Origin: Conexibacter stalactiti
GTDB lineage: Bacteria; Actinomycetota; Thermoleophilia; Solirubrobacterales; Solirubrobacteraceae
Direction: 5' to 3' (one strand)
Length of the DNA stretch: 64,000 nucleotides
Assembly (NCBI RefSeq): GCF_035967765.1
Contig: NZ_JAYWIT010000005.1
Shown here: piece after piece, positions 1 to 9,651 of the stretch
Position numbering within the stretch: the stretch's first letter is position 1
How the letters are laid out: every line of letters begins with the position of its first letter
Program-made: the position numbers and the translations under genes
The notes under the pieces: model-generated
Database searches by the model: none
The model's input: only the letters and a program-made list of their open reading frames with translations
Told to the model about the DNA's origin: nothing

Positions 1-6
1 GAACTA

Positions 7-393
7 ATGGCCGACGCGAGCTATCCCGAGGACCTGCTCTACCACCCCGAGCACGACTGGGCGCGGATCGACGGCGAGATCGCGACGTTCGGGATCACGT
101 GGTTCGCGCAGGACGCGCTCGGCGAGCTGGTCTTCTACGACGGTCCCGACGTCGGCAAGACGATCGCCAAGGACGAGCCGTACGCGGAGCTGGAGTCGGT
201 CAAGGCCGTCTCCGACGTGGTCGCGCCGCTCAGCGGCGAGGTCGTCGAGGTCAACCCGGCGCTCTCGGACGAGCCGGGCGTCGTCAACGACGCGCCCTAC
301 GACGGCGGCTGGCTGGTGAAGGTGCGGCTGTCGGACCCGGCCGAGGCCGCGGCGCTGCTCGACGTCGCCGCCTACCGCGAGCTGCTGAGATGA
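7..393 (+). CDS. gcvH: Glycine cleavage system H protein
   Basis: Lipoyl carrier of the glycine cleavage complex; it shuttles the aminomethyl group from P protein to T and L proteins in the cytoplasm. The 128 residues match the family's usual length, and the lipoylated lysine is visible as K66 in ESVKAVSD. The ATG forms TAATG with a TAA at 5-7, so a gene cut by the left edge probably ends there; gcvT would be the expected neighbour but cannot be seen. Its stop overlaps the next gene by four bases (ATGA), implying translational coupling. Confidence 0.97.
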   Translation: MADASYPEDLLYHPEHDWARIDGEIATFGITWFAQDALGELVFYDGPDVGKTIAKDEPYAELESVKAVSDVVAPLSGEVVEVNPALSDEPGVVNDAPYDGGWLVKVRLSDPAEAAALLDVAAYRELLR

Positions 394-1694
394 CCGCCGT
401 CGCGTCGCTCCCCGACGGCTTCTTCGACCTGCCCGTCGCCGACGTCGACCCCGAGATCGCGGCCGTGCTGCGCGACGAGCTGCTGCGCCAGCAGACGACG
501 CTGGAGATGATCGCCTCCGAGAACTTCGTCCCGCGCGCGGTGCTCGACTGCCAGGGCTCGGTCCTCACCAACAAGTACGCCGAGGGCTATCCCGGCCGCC
601 GCTACTACGGCGGCTGCGAGCACGTCGACGTCGCCGAGCAGCTCGCGATCGACCGCGCCAAGGCGCTCTTCGGCAGCGACCACGTCAACGTGCAGCCGCA
701 CTCCGGCGCGCAGGCGAACGCCGCCGCCTACCACGCGCTGCTGAGAGCGGGCGACCGGATCATGGGCCTGGCGCTCGACCACGGCGGCCACCTGACGCAC
801 GGGATGCGGCTCAACCTCTCGGGCCGGCTCTACGACGTCGTCCCCTACGGCGTCGAGCGCGACAGCGGCCTGCTCGACATGGAGCGGGTCGCCGAGATCG
901 CGCGCGCGACGCGGCCGCGGCTGATCGTCGCCGGCTGGTCGGCCTATCCGCGCAAGCTCGACCTCGCCGCCTTCCGCGCGATCGCCGACGAGGTCGGCGC
1001 GCTGCTGATGGTCGACATGGCGCACTTCGCCGGGCTCGTCGCGGCCGACCTGCACCCCAACCCGGTGCCGTTCGCCGACGTCGTCACGACGACGATCCAC
1101 AAGACGCTCGGCGGCGCGCGCGGCGGCATGATCCTCTGCCGCGCCGAGCACGCGAGAGCGATCGACTCGGCCGTCTTCCCGGGCCAGCAGGGCGGGCCGC
1201 TGGAGCACGTCGTCGCGGCGAAGGCGGTCGCGCTGAAGATCGCCGCCTCGCCGCAGTTCCGCGACCGTCAGCTGCGCACGGTGCTCGGCGCCAAGGCGAT
1301 CGCGGCGGCGCTGACCGAGGCCGGCGACGTCGGCGTCTGGTCGGGCGGGACCGACGTCCACCTCGTCGTCGCCGACCTGCGCGACTCGCCGCTGGACGGC
1401 AGAGACGCCGAGCGGCGGCTGGAGCAGATCGGGATCACCGCCAACCGCAACGCGGTCCCGTTCGACCCGCGCCCGCCGATGGTCGCCTCCGGCGTCCGGC
1501 TCGGCACCTCGGCGCTGGCGACGCGCGGCTTCGCCGTCGAGGAGTTCGAGGCGCTGGGGGAGACGATCGCGATCGCGCTCGGCCCCCGCTTCGACGCCGA
1601 GCGCGAGCGGCTGCGCGACCGCTGCCGCGCGCTCGCCGAGCGGCACCCGCTCTATCCCGACCTCGCCCGCACGACGATCGCAGGTGCCCGATGA
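390..1694 (+). CDS. glyA: Serine hydroxymethyltransferase
   Basis: PLP enzyme interconverting serine + tetrahydrofolate with glycine + methylene-tetrahydrofolate. It is 434 residues, normal for the family. The PLP lysine is about K238 in TTTIHKTLGGARGG, with other SHMT signatures near the start (TTLEMIASENF, GYPGRRYYGG). The ATG at 390 is chosen because it overlaps the gcvH stop; longer readings upstream only run through gcvH in another frame. Placement between gcvH and gcvPA links glycine cleavage, which makes methylene-THF, to serine formation. The stop overlaps gcvPA by four bases. Confidence 0.97.
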   Translation: MTAVASLPDGFFDLPVADVDPEIAAVLRDELLRQQTTLEMIASENFVPRAVLDCQGSVLTNKYAEGYPGRRYYGGCEHVDVAEQLAIDRAKALFGSDHVNVQPHSGAQANAAAYHALLRAGDRIMGLALDHGGHLTHGMRLNLSGRLYDVVPYGVERDSGLLDMERVAEIARATRPRLIVAGWSAYPRKLDLAAFRAIADEVGALLMVDMAHFAGLVAADLHPNPVPFADVVTTTIHKTLGGARGGMILCRAEHARAIDSAVFPGQQGGPLEHVVAAKAVALKIAASPQFRDRQLRTVLGAKAIAAALTEAGDVGVWSGGTDVHLVVADLRDSPLDGRDAERRLEQIGITANRNAVPFDPRPPMVASGVRLGTSALATRGFAVEEFEALGETIAIALGPRFDAERERLRDRCRALAERHPLYPDLARTTIAGAR

Positions 1695-3049
1695 CGATGT
1701 ACACGGCCGCGACGACCGCCGATCGCGACGCGATGCTCGCGACGATCGGCGTGCCGGAGCTCGACGACCTGTTCGCCGCGATCCCGCCGGCGCTGCGGCT
1801 CGACCGCCCGCTCGACCTGCCGGCGGGGCTGGGCGAGCAGGAGGTCTTCGCCCACCTGCGCGAGCTGGCGGCCCGCAACGTCAGCACCGAGGACGAGCTG
1901 TCGTTCCTGGGCGGCGGGATGTACGACCACTACGTCCCCGCGTTGATCGACATGCTGATGTCTCGCTCGGAGTTCCTGACGCCGTACACGCCCTACCAGC
2001 CCGAGGTCTCCCAGGGCGGGCTGCAGGTGATGTTCGAGTACCAGACGGCGATCTCGGAGCTGACGGCGCTGCCGGTCGCCAACGCCTCGGTCTACGACGG
2101 GCCGAGCGCGCTCGCGAGCGCGGCCTACCTCGCCAAGCTCGCCAACGGACGGCGGCGCTACGTCGTCTCCGCGGGGGTCCACCCGGACGCGCGCGCGACG
2201 CTGCGCACCTACGCGCGCGGCTTCGGCGCGGAGGTCGTCGAGGTGCCGTTGCGCGACGGCGTCACCGACCTCGACGCGTGGCGCGCGGCGACGGACGGCG
2301 AGACCTGCGCGGTGCTGTTCCAGAATCCGAACTTCTACGGGGCGGTCGAGGACGCGGCCGCGCTGGCGGAGGTCGGCGCGGCCGACGACGGGCCGGTCGT
2401 GATCGCCTCCTACGACGCGATCACGCTCGGGATCGTGACGCCGCCCGGCGACTGCGGCGTCGACGTCTGCGTCGGCGAGGGGCAGCCGCTCGGCAACCGG
2501 CTCGACTTCGGCGGGCCGTCGTTCGGCTTCTTCGCCGCGACGCAGGAGCACATCCGCCGCATGCCCGGCCGGATCGCGGGCGAGACGGTCGACGCCGAGG
2601 GTCGGCGCGGCTTCGTGCTGACGCTGCAGACGCGCGAGCAGCACATCCGCCGCGAGAAGGCGACCTCCAACATCTGCACCTCGCAGGCGCTCAACGCGCT
2701 CGGCGGCGTCGTCTACCTGTCGTGGCTGGGACGGCGCGGGCTGGTCGAGCTGGGCGAGCTGCTGCTCGCGCGCACGCACTACGCGCGCGAGACGCTGACG
2801 GCGCTTCCGGGCGTGCGGGCGCTGCACGCGCAGCCGGTCGTGCGCGAGTTCGCGCTCGTGCTCGACGCGCCGGTCGAGGCGGTGATCGAGCGGTGCGTCG
2901 CGGAGGGCGTCAACCCGGGGCTGGCGCTGCCGGAGGAGAACGGGCTGCTGGTGGCGATCACCGAGCAGCGCACGCGGGCGGACATCGACCGGCTCGCCGA
3001 GGCGCTCGGCCGAGCCGTGGCCGCCGAGTCGACGGAGGTGGCGGCATGA
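1691..3049 (+). CDS. gcvPA: Glycine dehydrogenase (decarboxylating) subunit 1
   Basis: N-terminal half of the P protein, encoded separately as in many Gram-positive and thermophilic bacteria; with subunit 2 it decarboxylates glycine and loads the aminomethyl group on GcvH. 452 residues. Typical P-protein stretches include FLGGGMYDHYVP, TPYTPYQPEVSQGG and TLQTREQHIRREKATSNIC. It overlaps the genes on both sides by four bases, so subunits are probably made in step. Confidence 0.97.
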   Translation: MTMYTAATTADRDAMLATIGVPELDDLFAAIPPALRLDRPLDLPAGLGEQEVFAHLRELAARNVSTEDELSFLGGGMYDHYVPALIDMLMSRSEFLTPYTPYQPEVSQGGLQVMFEYQTAISELTALPVANASVYDGPSALASAAYLAKLANGRRRYVVSAGVHPDARATLRTYARGFGAEVVEVPLRDGVTDLDAWRAATDGETCAVLFQNPNFYGAVEDAAALAEVGAADDGPVVIASYDAITLGIVTPPGDCGVDVCVGEGQPLGNRLDFGGPSFGFFAATQEHIRRMPGRIAGETVDAEGRRGFVLTLQTREQHIRREKATSNICTSQALNALGGVVYLSWLGRRGLVELGELLLARTHYARETLTALPGVRALHAQPVVREFALVLDAPVEAVIERCVAEGVNPGLALPEENGLLVAITEQRTRADIDRLAEALGRAVAAESTEVAA

Positions 3050-4545
3050 GCGCGCACGCGATCGACCCGCAGCCGCTGCGGACGATCTTCGAGCGCGGCG
3101 CGCCCGGCCGGCGCGCCTTCGCGCCGCCGCCGCTCGACGTGCCCGCGCCGCCGGCCGGCGCGCTGCCGGAGCGCTTCCGCCGCGCGGTTGCGCCGCGGCT
3201 GCCGGAGGTCTCCGAGCCGGAGCTGGTGCGCCACTACGTGCGCCTGTCGAAGCGCAACTTCGACCTCGACAGCGGCTTCTATCCGCTCGGCTCGTGCACG
3301 ATGAAGCACAACCCGCGCGTGCACGAGCGGGCCGCGGCGCTGCCGGGCAACGCGCGGCTGCACCCGTTGCAGGCGCCGGCGCGGGCGCAGGGGGCGCTGG
3401 AGTTGATGCACGGCCTCCAGGAGGCGCTCGGCGAGATCAGCGGGCTGCCGCACGTCTCGCTGCAGCCGAGCGCCGGGTCGCATGGCGAGCTGGCCGGCCT
3501 GCTGCTGACCCGCGCCTACCACGAGGAGCGCGGGGAGCAGCGCACGAAGGTGCTGACGCCCGACACCGCGCACGGCACGAATCCGGCGACGGTCACGATG
3601 GCCGGGCTGACCGTCGTGAAGGTGGCGACGAACGCCGACGGCGGGGTCGACGTCGACGATCTGCGCGCGAAGGCCGACTCGTCTGTTGCTTGCCTGATGC
3701 TGACGAACCCGAACACGCTCGGCGTGTTCGACGCCAACATCGAGGAGATCGCGAGGATCGTCCACGGGGTGGGGGCGACGCTCTACTACGACGGCGCGAA
3801 CCTCAACGCGATCATGGGCGTCACGCGGCCGGGCGACATGGGCTTCGACATCGTCCATTTCAACCTGCACAAGTCGTTCACGCAGCCGCATGGCGGCGGC
3901 GGCCCGGGCGCCGGCCCGATCGCGGTGAGCGAGCGGATCGCGCCGTACCTGCCGACGCCGCTGATCGTTCGCCGCGACGACGGCTCCTTCGACCTCGAGC
4001 ACGACGTGCCGAGATCGATCGGCAAGCTGCGCGGCTTTCAGGGCAACTACGGCGTCTTCGTGCGCTCCTACGCCTACATCCGCTCGCTCGGGGCCGAGGG
4101 GCTGAGAGAGGCCTCGGAGGTCGCGGTCCTGAACGCCAACTACCTGCTGGCGCGGCTGCGCGCGCTCGGCGTGACCGACCTGCTGCCGCTCGCCTACGGC
4201 AGGCTCTGCATGCACGAGTTCGTGCTGTCGGGGGCGCCGATGAAGCGCGAGCTGGGGATCAGAACGCTCGACCTCGCCAAGCGCCTGCTCGACCACGGCG
4301 TCCACCCGCCGACGGTCTACTTCCCGCTGCTCGTCGACGAGGCGCTGCTGATCGAACCGACGGAGACCGAGACGAAGGAGACGCTCGACCACTTCGCCGA
4401 CGCGGTCGCCGAGATCCTGCGCGAGGCCGCCGACGATCCCGAGATCGCCCGCAACGCGCCGCACACGACACCGGTCCGCCGCCTCGACGAGGCCGCCGCG
4501 GCGAAGAGGCCGGTGATCCGGCAGCCGCTCGGGGCGTCGGCATGA
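3046..4545 (+). CDS. gcvPB: Glycine dehydrogenase (decarboxylating) subunit 2
   Basis: C-terminal, PLP-binding half of the P protein. It is 499 residues from the ATG that overlaps the gcvPA stop. The PLP lysine is about K276 in NLHKSFTQPHGGGGPG; FYPLGSCTMKHNPR and DTAHGTNPATV are further family signatures. The first 35 residues are rich in Pro and Ala and look like an extension. The stop overlaps the following dehydratase by four bases. Confidence 0.97.
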   Translation: MSAHAIDPQPLRTIFERGAPGRRAFAPPPLDVPAPPAGALPERFRRAVAPRLPEVSEPELVRHYVRLSKRNFDLDSGFYPLGSCTMKHNPRVHERAAALPGNARLHPLQAPARAQGALELMHGLQEALGEISGLPHVSLQPSAGSHGELAGLLLTRAYHEERGEQRTKVLTPDTAHGTNPATVTMAGLTVVKVATNADGGVDVDDLRAKADSSVACLMLTNPNTLGVFDANIEEIARIVHGVGATLYYDGANLNAIMGVTRPGDMGFDIVHFNLHKSFTQPHGGGGPGAGPIAVSERIAPYLPTPLIVRRDDGSFDLEHDVPRSIGKLRGFQGNYGVFVRSYAYIRSLGAEGLREASEVAVLNANYLLARLRALGVTDLLPLAYGRLCMHEFVLSGAPMKRELGIRTLDLAKRLLDHGVHPPTVYFPLLVDEALLIEPTETETKETLDHFADAVAEILREAADDPEIARNAPHTTPVRRLDEAAAAKRPVIRQPLGASA

Positions 4546-5783
4546 CCGCGACCGGCGTGGACGTCGACGCTGCGCACCGCTGGGAGCGCCTGGTGGAGGT
4601 CCACGCCGCCTCGGCGCAGATCGCGCGGCGCACGGCGGTGCTCAGCTCGGCGAGCATCTCCGAGCGGGTCGGCGGCGCGGTCGCGCTGAAGGCCGAGTGC
4701 CTCCAGCGCACCGGCTCCTTCAAGCTGCGCGGCGCGCTGGCGAAGCTGCGCGGCGTCGACCGCAGCCGCGGAGTGGTCGCCGGCTCGGCCGGCAACCACG
4801 CGCAGTCGCTCGCCTACGCCGCGCGGCGCTACGGCCTCGCCTGCGAGGTCTTCATGCCGGTCGGCGCGGCGGTCTCCAAGCTCGACGCCGTGCGCGCGTT
4901 CGGCGCGGTCGTGCAGCAGCGGGGCGCGTCGGTCGACGACTGCGTGGCGCTCGCGCGCGAGCGCGCCGACGAGGCGGGGATGACCTTCGTCCATCCGTTC
5001 GACGACGACGACGTGATCGCCGGGCAGGCCGGCGTCGGAGTCGAGCTGGCCGGCGAGGTCGACGAGCTGCGGCGCGTGCTGATCCCGGTCGGCGGCGGAG
5101 GGCTGGCGAGCGGCGTCGCGCTCGCGCTGCGCCAGGCGCTGCCGGGGGTCGAGCTGATCGGCGTGCAGGCGTCGGCCTGCGCGCCGTTCGTCGCCGCGTT
5201 CGCGGGGGCGGGCGCTGCGCCTGGAAGAGCGGTCGCGGCCGGAACCACGATCGCCGACGGGATCGCGGTCAAGCGTCCCGGGGCCGTCACGCTGCCGCTG
5301 CTGAACCGTCTGCTGGACGATCTCTGCAGCGTCGAGGAGGAGGCGATCGCCGAGGCGATGGTGCTGCTGCTCGAACGCTCCAAGCTGCTGGTCGAAGGGG
5401 CGGGGGCCGCGGCACTGGCCGCGCTGCTCTCCGGCGTCGCACGGCCGGCCGCGCGCGGCACGACGGTCGCGATCCTCTCCGGCGGCAACGTCGACGTCAG
5501 CCTGCTCGCGGCGATCGCCGCGCGCCAGGAGACCCGGGTCGGCCGGCGCGCTCGGCTCTTCACACGGGTCTCCGATCGGCCCGGCGGGATCGCCGGCCTG
5601 CTCGACGCGGTCGCCGCCGCGGACGCGAACGTGATCGACGTCGACCACGTGCGCGACGGCGTCGAGCTGAGGATCCGCGAGACCGGCGTCGGGCTGACGC
5701 TGGAGACGCGCGGCGCCGACCATCTCGGCGACGTGCTCGCCGCGCTGCGCGCCGCCGGCTACGACGTCTCCGTGCGCGGCTGA
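4542..5783 (+). CDS. ilvA: Threonine/serine ammonia-lyase with C-terminal ACT-like domain
   Basis: Fold-type II PLP enzyme that deaminates threonine to 2-oxobutanoate or serine to pyruvate. The PLP lysine is about K61 in RTGSFKLRGA, and the glycine-rich phosphate loop is VGGGGLASG. After about residue 335 an ACT-like segment (RVSDRPGGIAGLLDAV) suggests allosteric control, as in single-ACT threonine dehydratases of 400-410 residues. Here it is 413. It is the last gene of the gcv-glyA operon, joined by a four-base overlap, so serine made by GlyA may be an actual substrate. Threonine versus serine preference cannot be read from sequence. Confidence 0.88.
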   Translation: MTATGVDVDAAHRWERLVEVHAASAQIARRTAVLSSASISERVGGAVALKAECLQRTGSFKLRGALAKLRGVDRSRGVVAGSAGNHAQSLAYAARRYGLACEVFMPVGAAVSKLDAVRAFGAVVQQRGASVDDCVALARERADEAGMTFVHPFDDDDVIAGQAGVGVELAGEVDELRRVLIPVGGGGLASGVALALRQALPGVELIGVQASACAPFVAAFAGAGAAPGRAVAAGTTIADGIAVKRPGAVTLPLLNRLLDDLCSVEEEAIAEAMVLLLERSKLLVEGAGAAALAALLSGVARPAARGTTVAILSGGNVDVSLLAAIAARQETRVGRRARLFTRVSDRPGGIAGLLDAVAAADANVIDVDHVRDGVELRIRETGVGLTLETRGADHLGDVLAALRAAGYDVSVRG

Positions 5784-5828
5784 GGAGACTGTCCCGGCGG
5801 AGGGCTGGTCTAGACTCGCCGCAAGCGC

Positions 5829-6545
5829 ATGTCCCAGCCAGGTCTCACGCCGATCCCGCGCAGCCCGCTCTACGAGCAGGTCGCGGAGCGACTGCGCGGC
5901 TACATCGAGACGCAGGGGCTGAAGCCGGGCGACCGCCTGATCTCCGAGCGCGACCTCGCCGAGCAGCTCGGCGTCAGCCGCACCTCGGTGCGTCAGGCGC
6001 TGACAGCGCTGCGCGTGCAGGGACTGGTCGAGATCAAGCACGGCGACGGCGTCTTCCTGCTGGAGCAGCCTGGCGCGATCGTGCCGACGCTGGCGTCGGA
6101 GATCGTCGACAGCGAGGGCGACCACCCGATGATCTGGGAGGTGCGCGAGGCGATCGAAGTGCAGGCGGCCCGTCTCGCCGCACGCCGCAGCAGCGCCGCC
6201 GATCGCGCCGCGATGGGCGCGGCGCTGGAGCAGATGGAGCGCTCGATCGCCGCCGGCGACGACGGCATCGACGGCGACCGCGCCTTCCACGCGGCGCTCG
6301 CGGTCGCCGCCCACAACCCGTTGCTGCAGCAGCTGACCGAGCAGCTGCTGGGCGTCTTCGACCGCACCTCCGCCGCGTCACTGACGCTCGCCGGTCGGCC
6401 GGACGTCTCGCTCGCCGGCCATCGTGAGATCCTCGCCGCGATCGCACGCGGCGACGAGGCCGCCGCCGCCGAGGCGATGCGCCAGCACGTGATGACCTCC
6501 GGCCAGCGCGTCGCCGAGCGCTCCGGCGTCGTGCAGAGACGCTAG
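5829..6545 (+). CDS. GntR-family regulator, FadR/FCD type
   Basis: 238-residue DNA-binding repressor. The winged helix-turn-helix spans about residues 12-80 (PLYEQVAERLRGYI, SRTSVRQALTALRVQG), followed by an all-helical FCD ligand-binding domain (VREAIEVQAARLAARR, DRAFHAALAVAAHNPLLQQL). It lies 45 bases behind the gcv operon on the same strand. Just upstream, at 5809-5816, is a perfect 8-bp palindrome GTCTAGAC that could be a half-operator or a -10 element for a short-leader transcript. The regulated target and ligand are unknown; the gcv operon is one candidate. Confidence 0.9.
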   Translation: MSQPGLTPIPRSPLYEQVAERLRGYIETQGLKPGDRLISERDLAEQLGVSRTSVRQALTALRVQGLVEIKHGDGVFLLEQPGAIVPTLASEIVDSEGDHPMIWEVREAIEVQAARLAARRSSAADRAAMGAALEQMERSIAAGDDGIDGDRAFHAALAVAAHNPLLQQLTEQLLGVFDRTSAASLTLAGRPDVSLAGHREILAAIARGDEAAAAEAMRQHVMTSGQRVAERSGVVQRR

Positions 6546-6735
6546 CTCCACGTGCCCGGTGGGGCGGTGGGGCGGTGGGCTGAGGGGCGTCGGCCGTTTC
6601 CGCACCGATGGGGATACGCGGGCGGTCACGACCTGCGCGTCAATCGACCGGTTCATGGCACGCTGCTCTCGTGTGGCACGAATCTCCAGGCCGTGCGCGG
6701 CTCGCTCGGGGCCAGCACCCTCGATCCGACACGGG

Positions 6736-9588
6736 ATGAGTGGGCTGTTCGAGCGTGAGCGGGAGCTCGCCGAGCTCGACGCGATGGTCGCGGACGCATC
6801 TGCTGGCGCTGGGCGTCTCGCGGTGGTCGAGGCGGCCGCCGGGCTCGGCAAGACGCGCCTGCTGCTTGCCGCGCGCGACCGTGGCCGTGCGGCGGGCATG
6901 CAGGTGCTTGCCGCGCGCGCGACGGAGCTGGAGCGCGACTTCCCGTTCGCGCTCGCGCGCCAACTGTTCGAGCCGCCGCTCGCGGCACTCGCAGCGCCGG
7001 TGCGCGAGGCGCTGTTCGAAGGCGCCGCCGGATCGGCGCGCAGCGCGGTCGAGACGACCGACCCCGACGCGCCACCGGCGGAGCCGGCCGACGCCTTCGC
7101 CGTCCTGCACGGCCTCTACTGGCTGACCGCCGCGTTCGCCGAGCAGCGGCCGCTGCTGCTCGCGGTCGACGACGCGCATTGGTCCGATGCGGCGTCGCTC
7201 GACTTCCTCGGGTTCCTGCTGCCGCGGCTCGAGGAGCTGCCGCTGCTGCTCGTCGTCGCGTGTCGTCGCGACGAGCCCGGGGCCGAGCGCGGTCTCGCGC
7301 GGATCGCGACCGACTCGCTGGCGCGGCGCCTGATGCCGCGTCCGCTCAGCCCGCGCGCCACGACGGCGCTGCTCGCCGCCGAGTTGGAGCAGCAGCCGGA
7401 GGAGGCGTTCGCCGCGGCCTGTCACGAGGTCAGCGGCGGCAATCCCTTTCTGTTGGGCGAGCTGGCGCGAACGATCGCGGCCGAGCGGATCGATCCTGCC
7501 GTTGCGCCGGCGTCGCGTGTGCGCGAGCTCGCGCCGGAGCGTGTCACGCGGACCGTGCTCGTGCGCCTCGAGCGGCTCTCTCGCGAGGCCCAGGCGGTCG
7601 CGCGCGCCGTCGTGGTGCTCGGCGACGGCGCCGACGGTCCCCTCGCGGCCGAGTTGGCCGGGCTCGACGAGGTGTCGGCGGCGCGCGCGGCCGACGAGCT
7701 GCGTGCCGCGGTGATCCTCGACAGGGACGCGACGCTCCGGTTCGTTCACCCGCTGGTGCGAACGGCGCTCGACGTCGAGCTGCCGGCCGGCGAGCGTGCG
7801 GCGGCGCACGTGCGCGCGGTGGAGCTGCTGCGCGCACGCGGTGCGAGCGCGCAGCAGCTCGCGGCGCACCTGGCCGCGACGGAGGCGCGCGGCGCGCGCG
7901 CGACGGCCGAGACGTTGCTGGAGGCGGGCAGGACCGCGCTCTCGAGTGGTGCGCCGCGTTCGGCGAACGCCTATCTGATGCGGGCGCTGAACGAACCGGC
8001 ACCGGAGGATCTGCGCGCCGTGATCCTCAGCTCGCTCATGCTCGCGAGCATTCGCGCGCCCGACCGGACGCTGTTCGAGACACTGCTCCCCGAGGTGCTG
8101 GCGGAGATGGAACGCGATCCGAGCCTGCGGTCGCGGTGGGCGATCAAGGTCAGCGTGTGGATGACCCTCAACGGTCGCGTCGAGGGTGCGGCACCGTTGC
8201 TGGAACGCGCGATCGAGGTCGCGGACGCGCATGGCGACGTCGAGCACGCGTTCCGACTGGAGGCGCAGCTGAGCTTGGTCAAGCCGCGCACGCTGCCCGC
8301 CACGCGAGCGCAGCTGGCGCGGTACGTCGCCGGGATCGCGTCCGACAGCCCGTGCGGGCGCCTGCTGGCCGCCTACCAGTCCGAATGGCATGCGTTCGAC
8401 GGGACCGCCGCCGACGCGACAGAGGCGGCCCGGCGCGCACTCGCCCACAACGGCCGCATCTTCGTCGAGCAGCCGGAGTTCTTTTCTCCCGGCCGACCGG
8501 TCCTCGCGCTGCTGCTCGCCGACGAGGTGCGGCTGGCCGACCGCGCCGTCAGACGGGCGCTCGCGATGGCGCGGCAGCGCGGCGCGACGCCTGAGCTGGT
8601 CGCCTCGTGGTGGATGAGCTCCGGGGTCGCGTGGGCTCGCGGTGACCTTCCGGCGGCCGACGCGGACGTGCGTCAGGCGCTCGAGGTCGCGCGCCTGGGC
8701 AAGCTGCGGTACGCCGAGCTGCCGCTGCGGGCGACGCTCACCACGCTGCTCGTCGCGCGCGGGGAGCTTGCGGCGGCCGAGACCGAGATCGACGCCAGCG
8801 GCCTCAGCGACGGCATGCCGAACCCCTTCGTGCTCGTGCTGTGGCTGTTCGCGCGCGGGCAGCTCCGCTTCGCGCAGGGGCGGTTCGAGGAGGCCGCCGC
8901 CGACTTCGCGACGCTGGAGCAGTTCGCGGTCGGCTGGGGGGTGATCGGCGTGCCCGCGCCGCCGGTCTACCTCTGCGTCGCGCACGTCGCCGCGGCGCTC
9001 GACGACCGCGAGCGCGCGCGGACACTGGCCGACGCCGCGCTCACGCGGGCGCGGCGGTGGGGCGCTGCGCCGCTCGTCTCCTCCGCGCTGCGCGCGCGGG
9101 CGGCGACGCTCGACGACGGCGCCCGGATCGCGGCGCTCGAGGAGGCGGTCACGGTGCTCGAACGGTCGACCGCACGACTCGTTCGAGCGGAGGCGCTGAC
9201 CGACCTCGGCGCGGCTCTGCGCCGAGCGAGGCGACGCGCGGACGCGCGGCCGCCGCTGCGCGACGCACTCGAGCTGGCGCGCCGCTGCGGCGCCGCGGGC
9301 CTTGCCCGTCGCGCGCACGACGAGCTGGCGGCCACGGGCGAGAAGGTGCGCCGCTACACGCCGATCGGCGTCGAGTCACTCACCCCGAGCGAGCGCCGCG
9401 TCGCCGAGCTTGCCGCGGGCGGGATGACGAACCGCCAGATCGCCCAGACGCGCTTCCTGACCGTCAAGACGATCGAGACGCACCTCAGCTCCGTCTACGA
9501 CAAGCTCGGAATCCGCTCGCGCCGGCAACTGCCGGCGGCCCTCGGCGAGCCCGCGCAGCAGACAGCGGCGTTCGCCGACATCGACTGA
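6736..9588 (+). CDS. LuxR-family regulator with N-terminal AAA ATPase (MalT-like/LAL)
   Basis: A 950-residue signal-integrating activator. An AAA-type NTPase lies at the N-terminus (Walker A EAAAGLGKTRLLL, Lys about 39; LLLAVDDAHWSDAASLDFL is the Walker B segment). A long helical, TPR-like middle follows, and a LuxR helix-turn-helix occupies about residues 880-940 (LTPSERRVAELAAGG, MTNRQIAQ, TVKTIETHLSSVY). The ATG at 6736 is preferred over an in-frame start 59 codons earlier because homologues of this class begin with LFERERELAELDAMV. Such proteins usually activate transport or secondary metabolism genes; no target is evident here. Confidence 0.9.
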   Translation: MSGLFERERELAELDAMVADASAGAGRLAVVEAAAGLGKTRLLLAARDRGRAAGMQVLAARATELERDFPFALARQLFEPPLAALAAPVREALFEGAAGSARSAVETTDPDAPPAEPADAFAVLHGLYWLTAAFAEQRPLLLAVDDAHWSDAASLDFLGFLLPRLEELPLLLVVACRRDEPGAERGLARIATDSLARRLMPRPLSPRATTALLAAELEQQPEEAFAAACHEVSGGNPFLLGELARTIAAERIDPAVAPASRVRELAPERVTRTVLVRLERLSREAQAVARAVVVLGDGADGPLAAELAGLDEVSAARAADELRAAVILDRDATLRFVHPLVRTALDVELPAGERAAAHVRAVELLRARGASAQQLAAHLAATEARGARATAETLLEAGRTALSSGAPRSANAYLMRALNEPAPEDLRAVILSSLMLASIRAPDRTLFETLLPEVLAEMERDPSLRSRWAIKVSVWMTLNGRVEGAAPLLERAIEVADAHGDVEHAFRLEAQLSLVKPRTLPATRAQLARYVAGIASDSPCGRLLAAYQSEWHAFDGTAADATEAARRALAHNGRIFVEQPEFFSPGRPVLALLLADEVRLADRAVRRALAMARQRGATPELVASWWMSSGVAWARGDLPAADADVRQALEVARLGKLRYAELPLRATLTTLLVARGELAAAETEIDASGLSDGMPNPFVLVLWLFARGQLRFAQGRFEEAAADFATLEQFAVGWGVIGVPAPPVYLCVAHVAAALDDRERARTLADAALTRARRWGAAPLVSSALRARAATLDDGARIAALEEAVTVLERSTARLVRAEALTDLGAALRRARRRADARPPLRDALELARRCGAAGLARRAHDELAATGEKVRRYTPIGVESLTPSERRVAELAAGGMTNRQIAQTRFLTVKTIETHLSSVYDKLGIRSRRQLPAALGEPAQQTAAFADID

Positions 9589-9651
9589 CGCCGCCCGCTC
9601 GCGCGGGGCGTCGCGCCCGTGTGGGGGAATTCACGGACGCGACGCCGGTCT

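Noticed and set aside
7..393. Glycine riboswitch ahead of the gcv operon
   Set aside because: The window starts only six bases before gcvH, so the leader cannot be seen.
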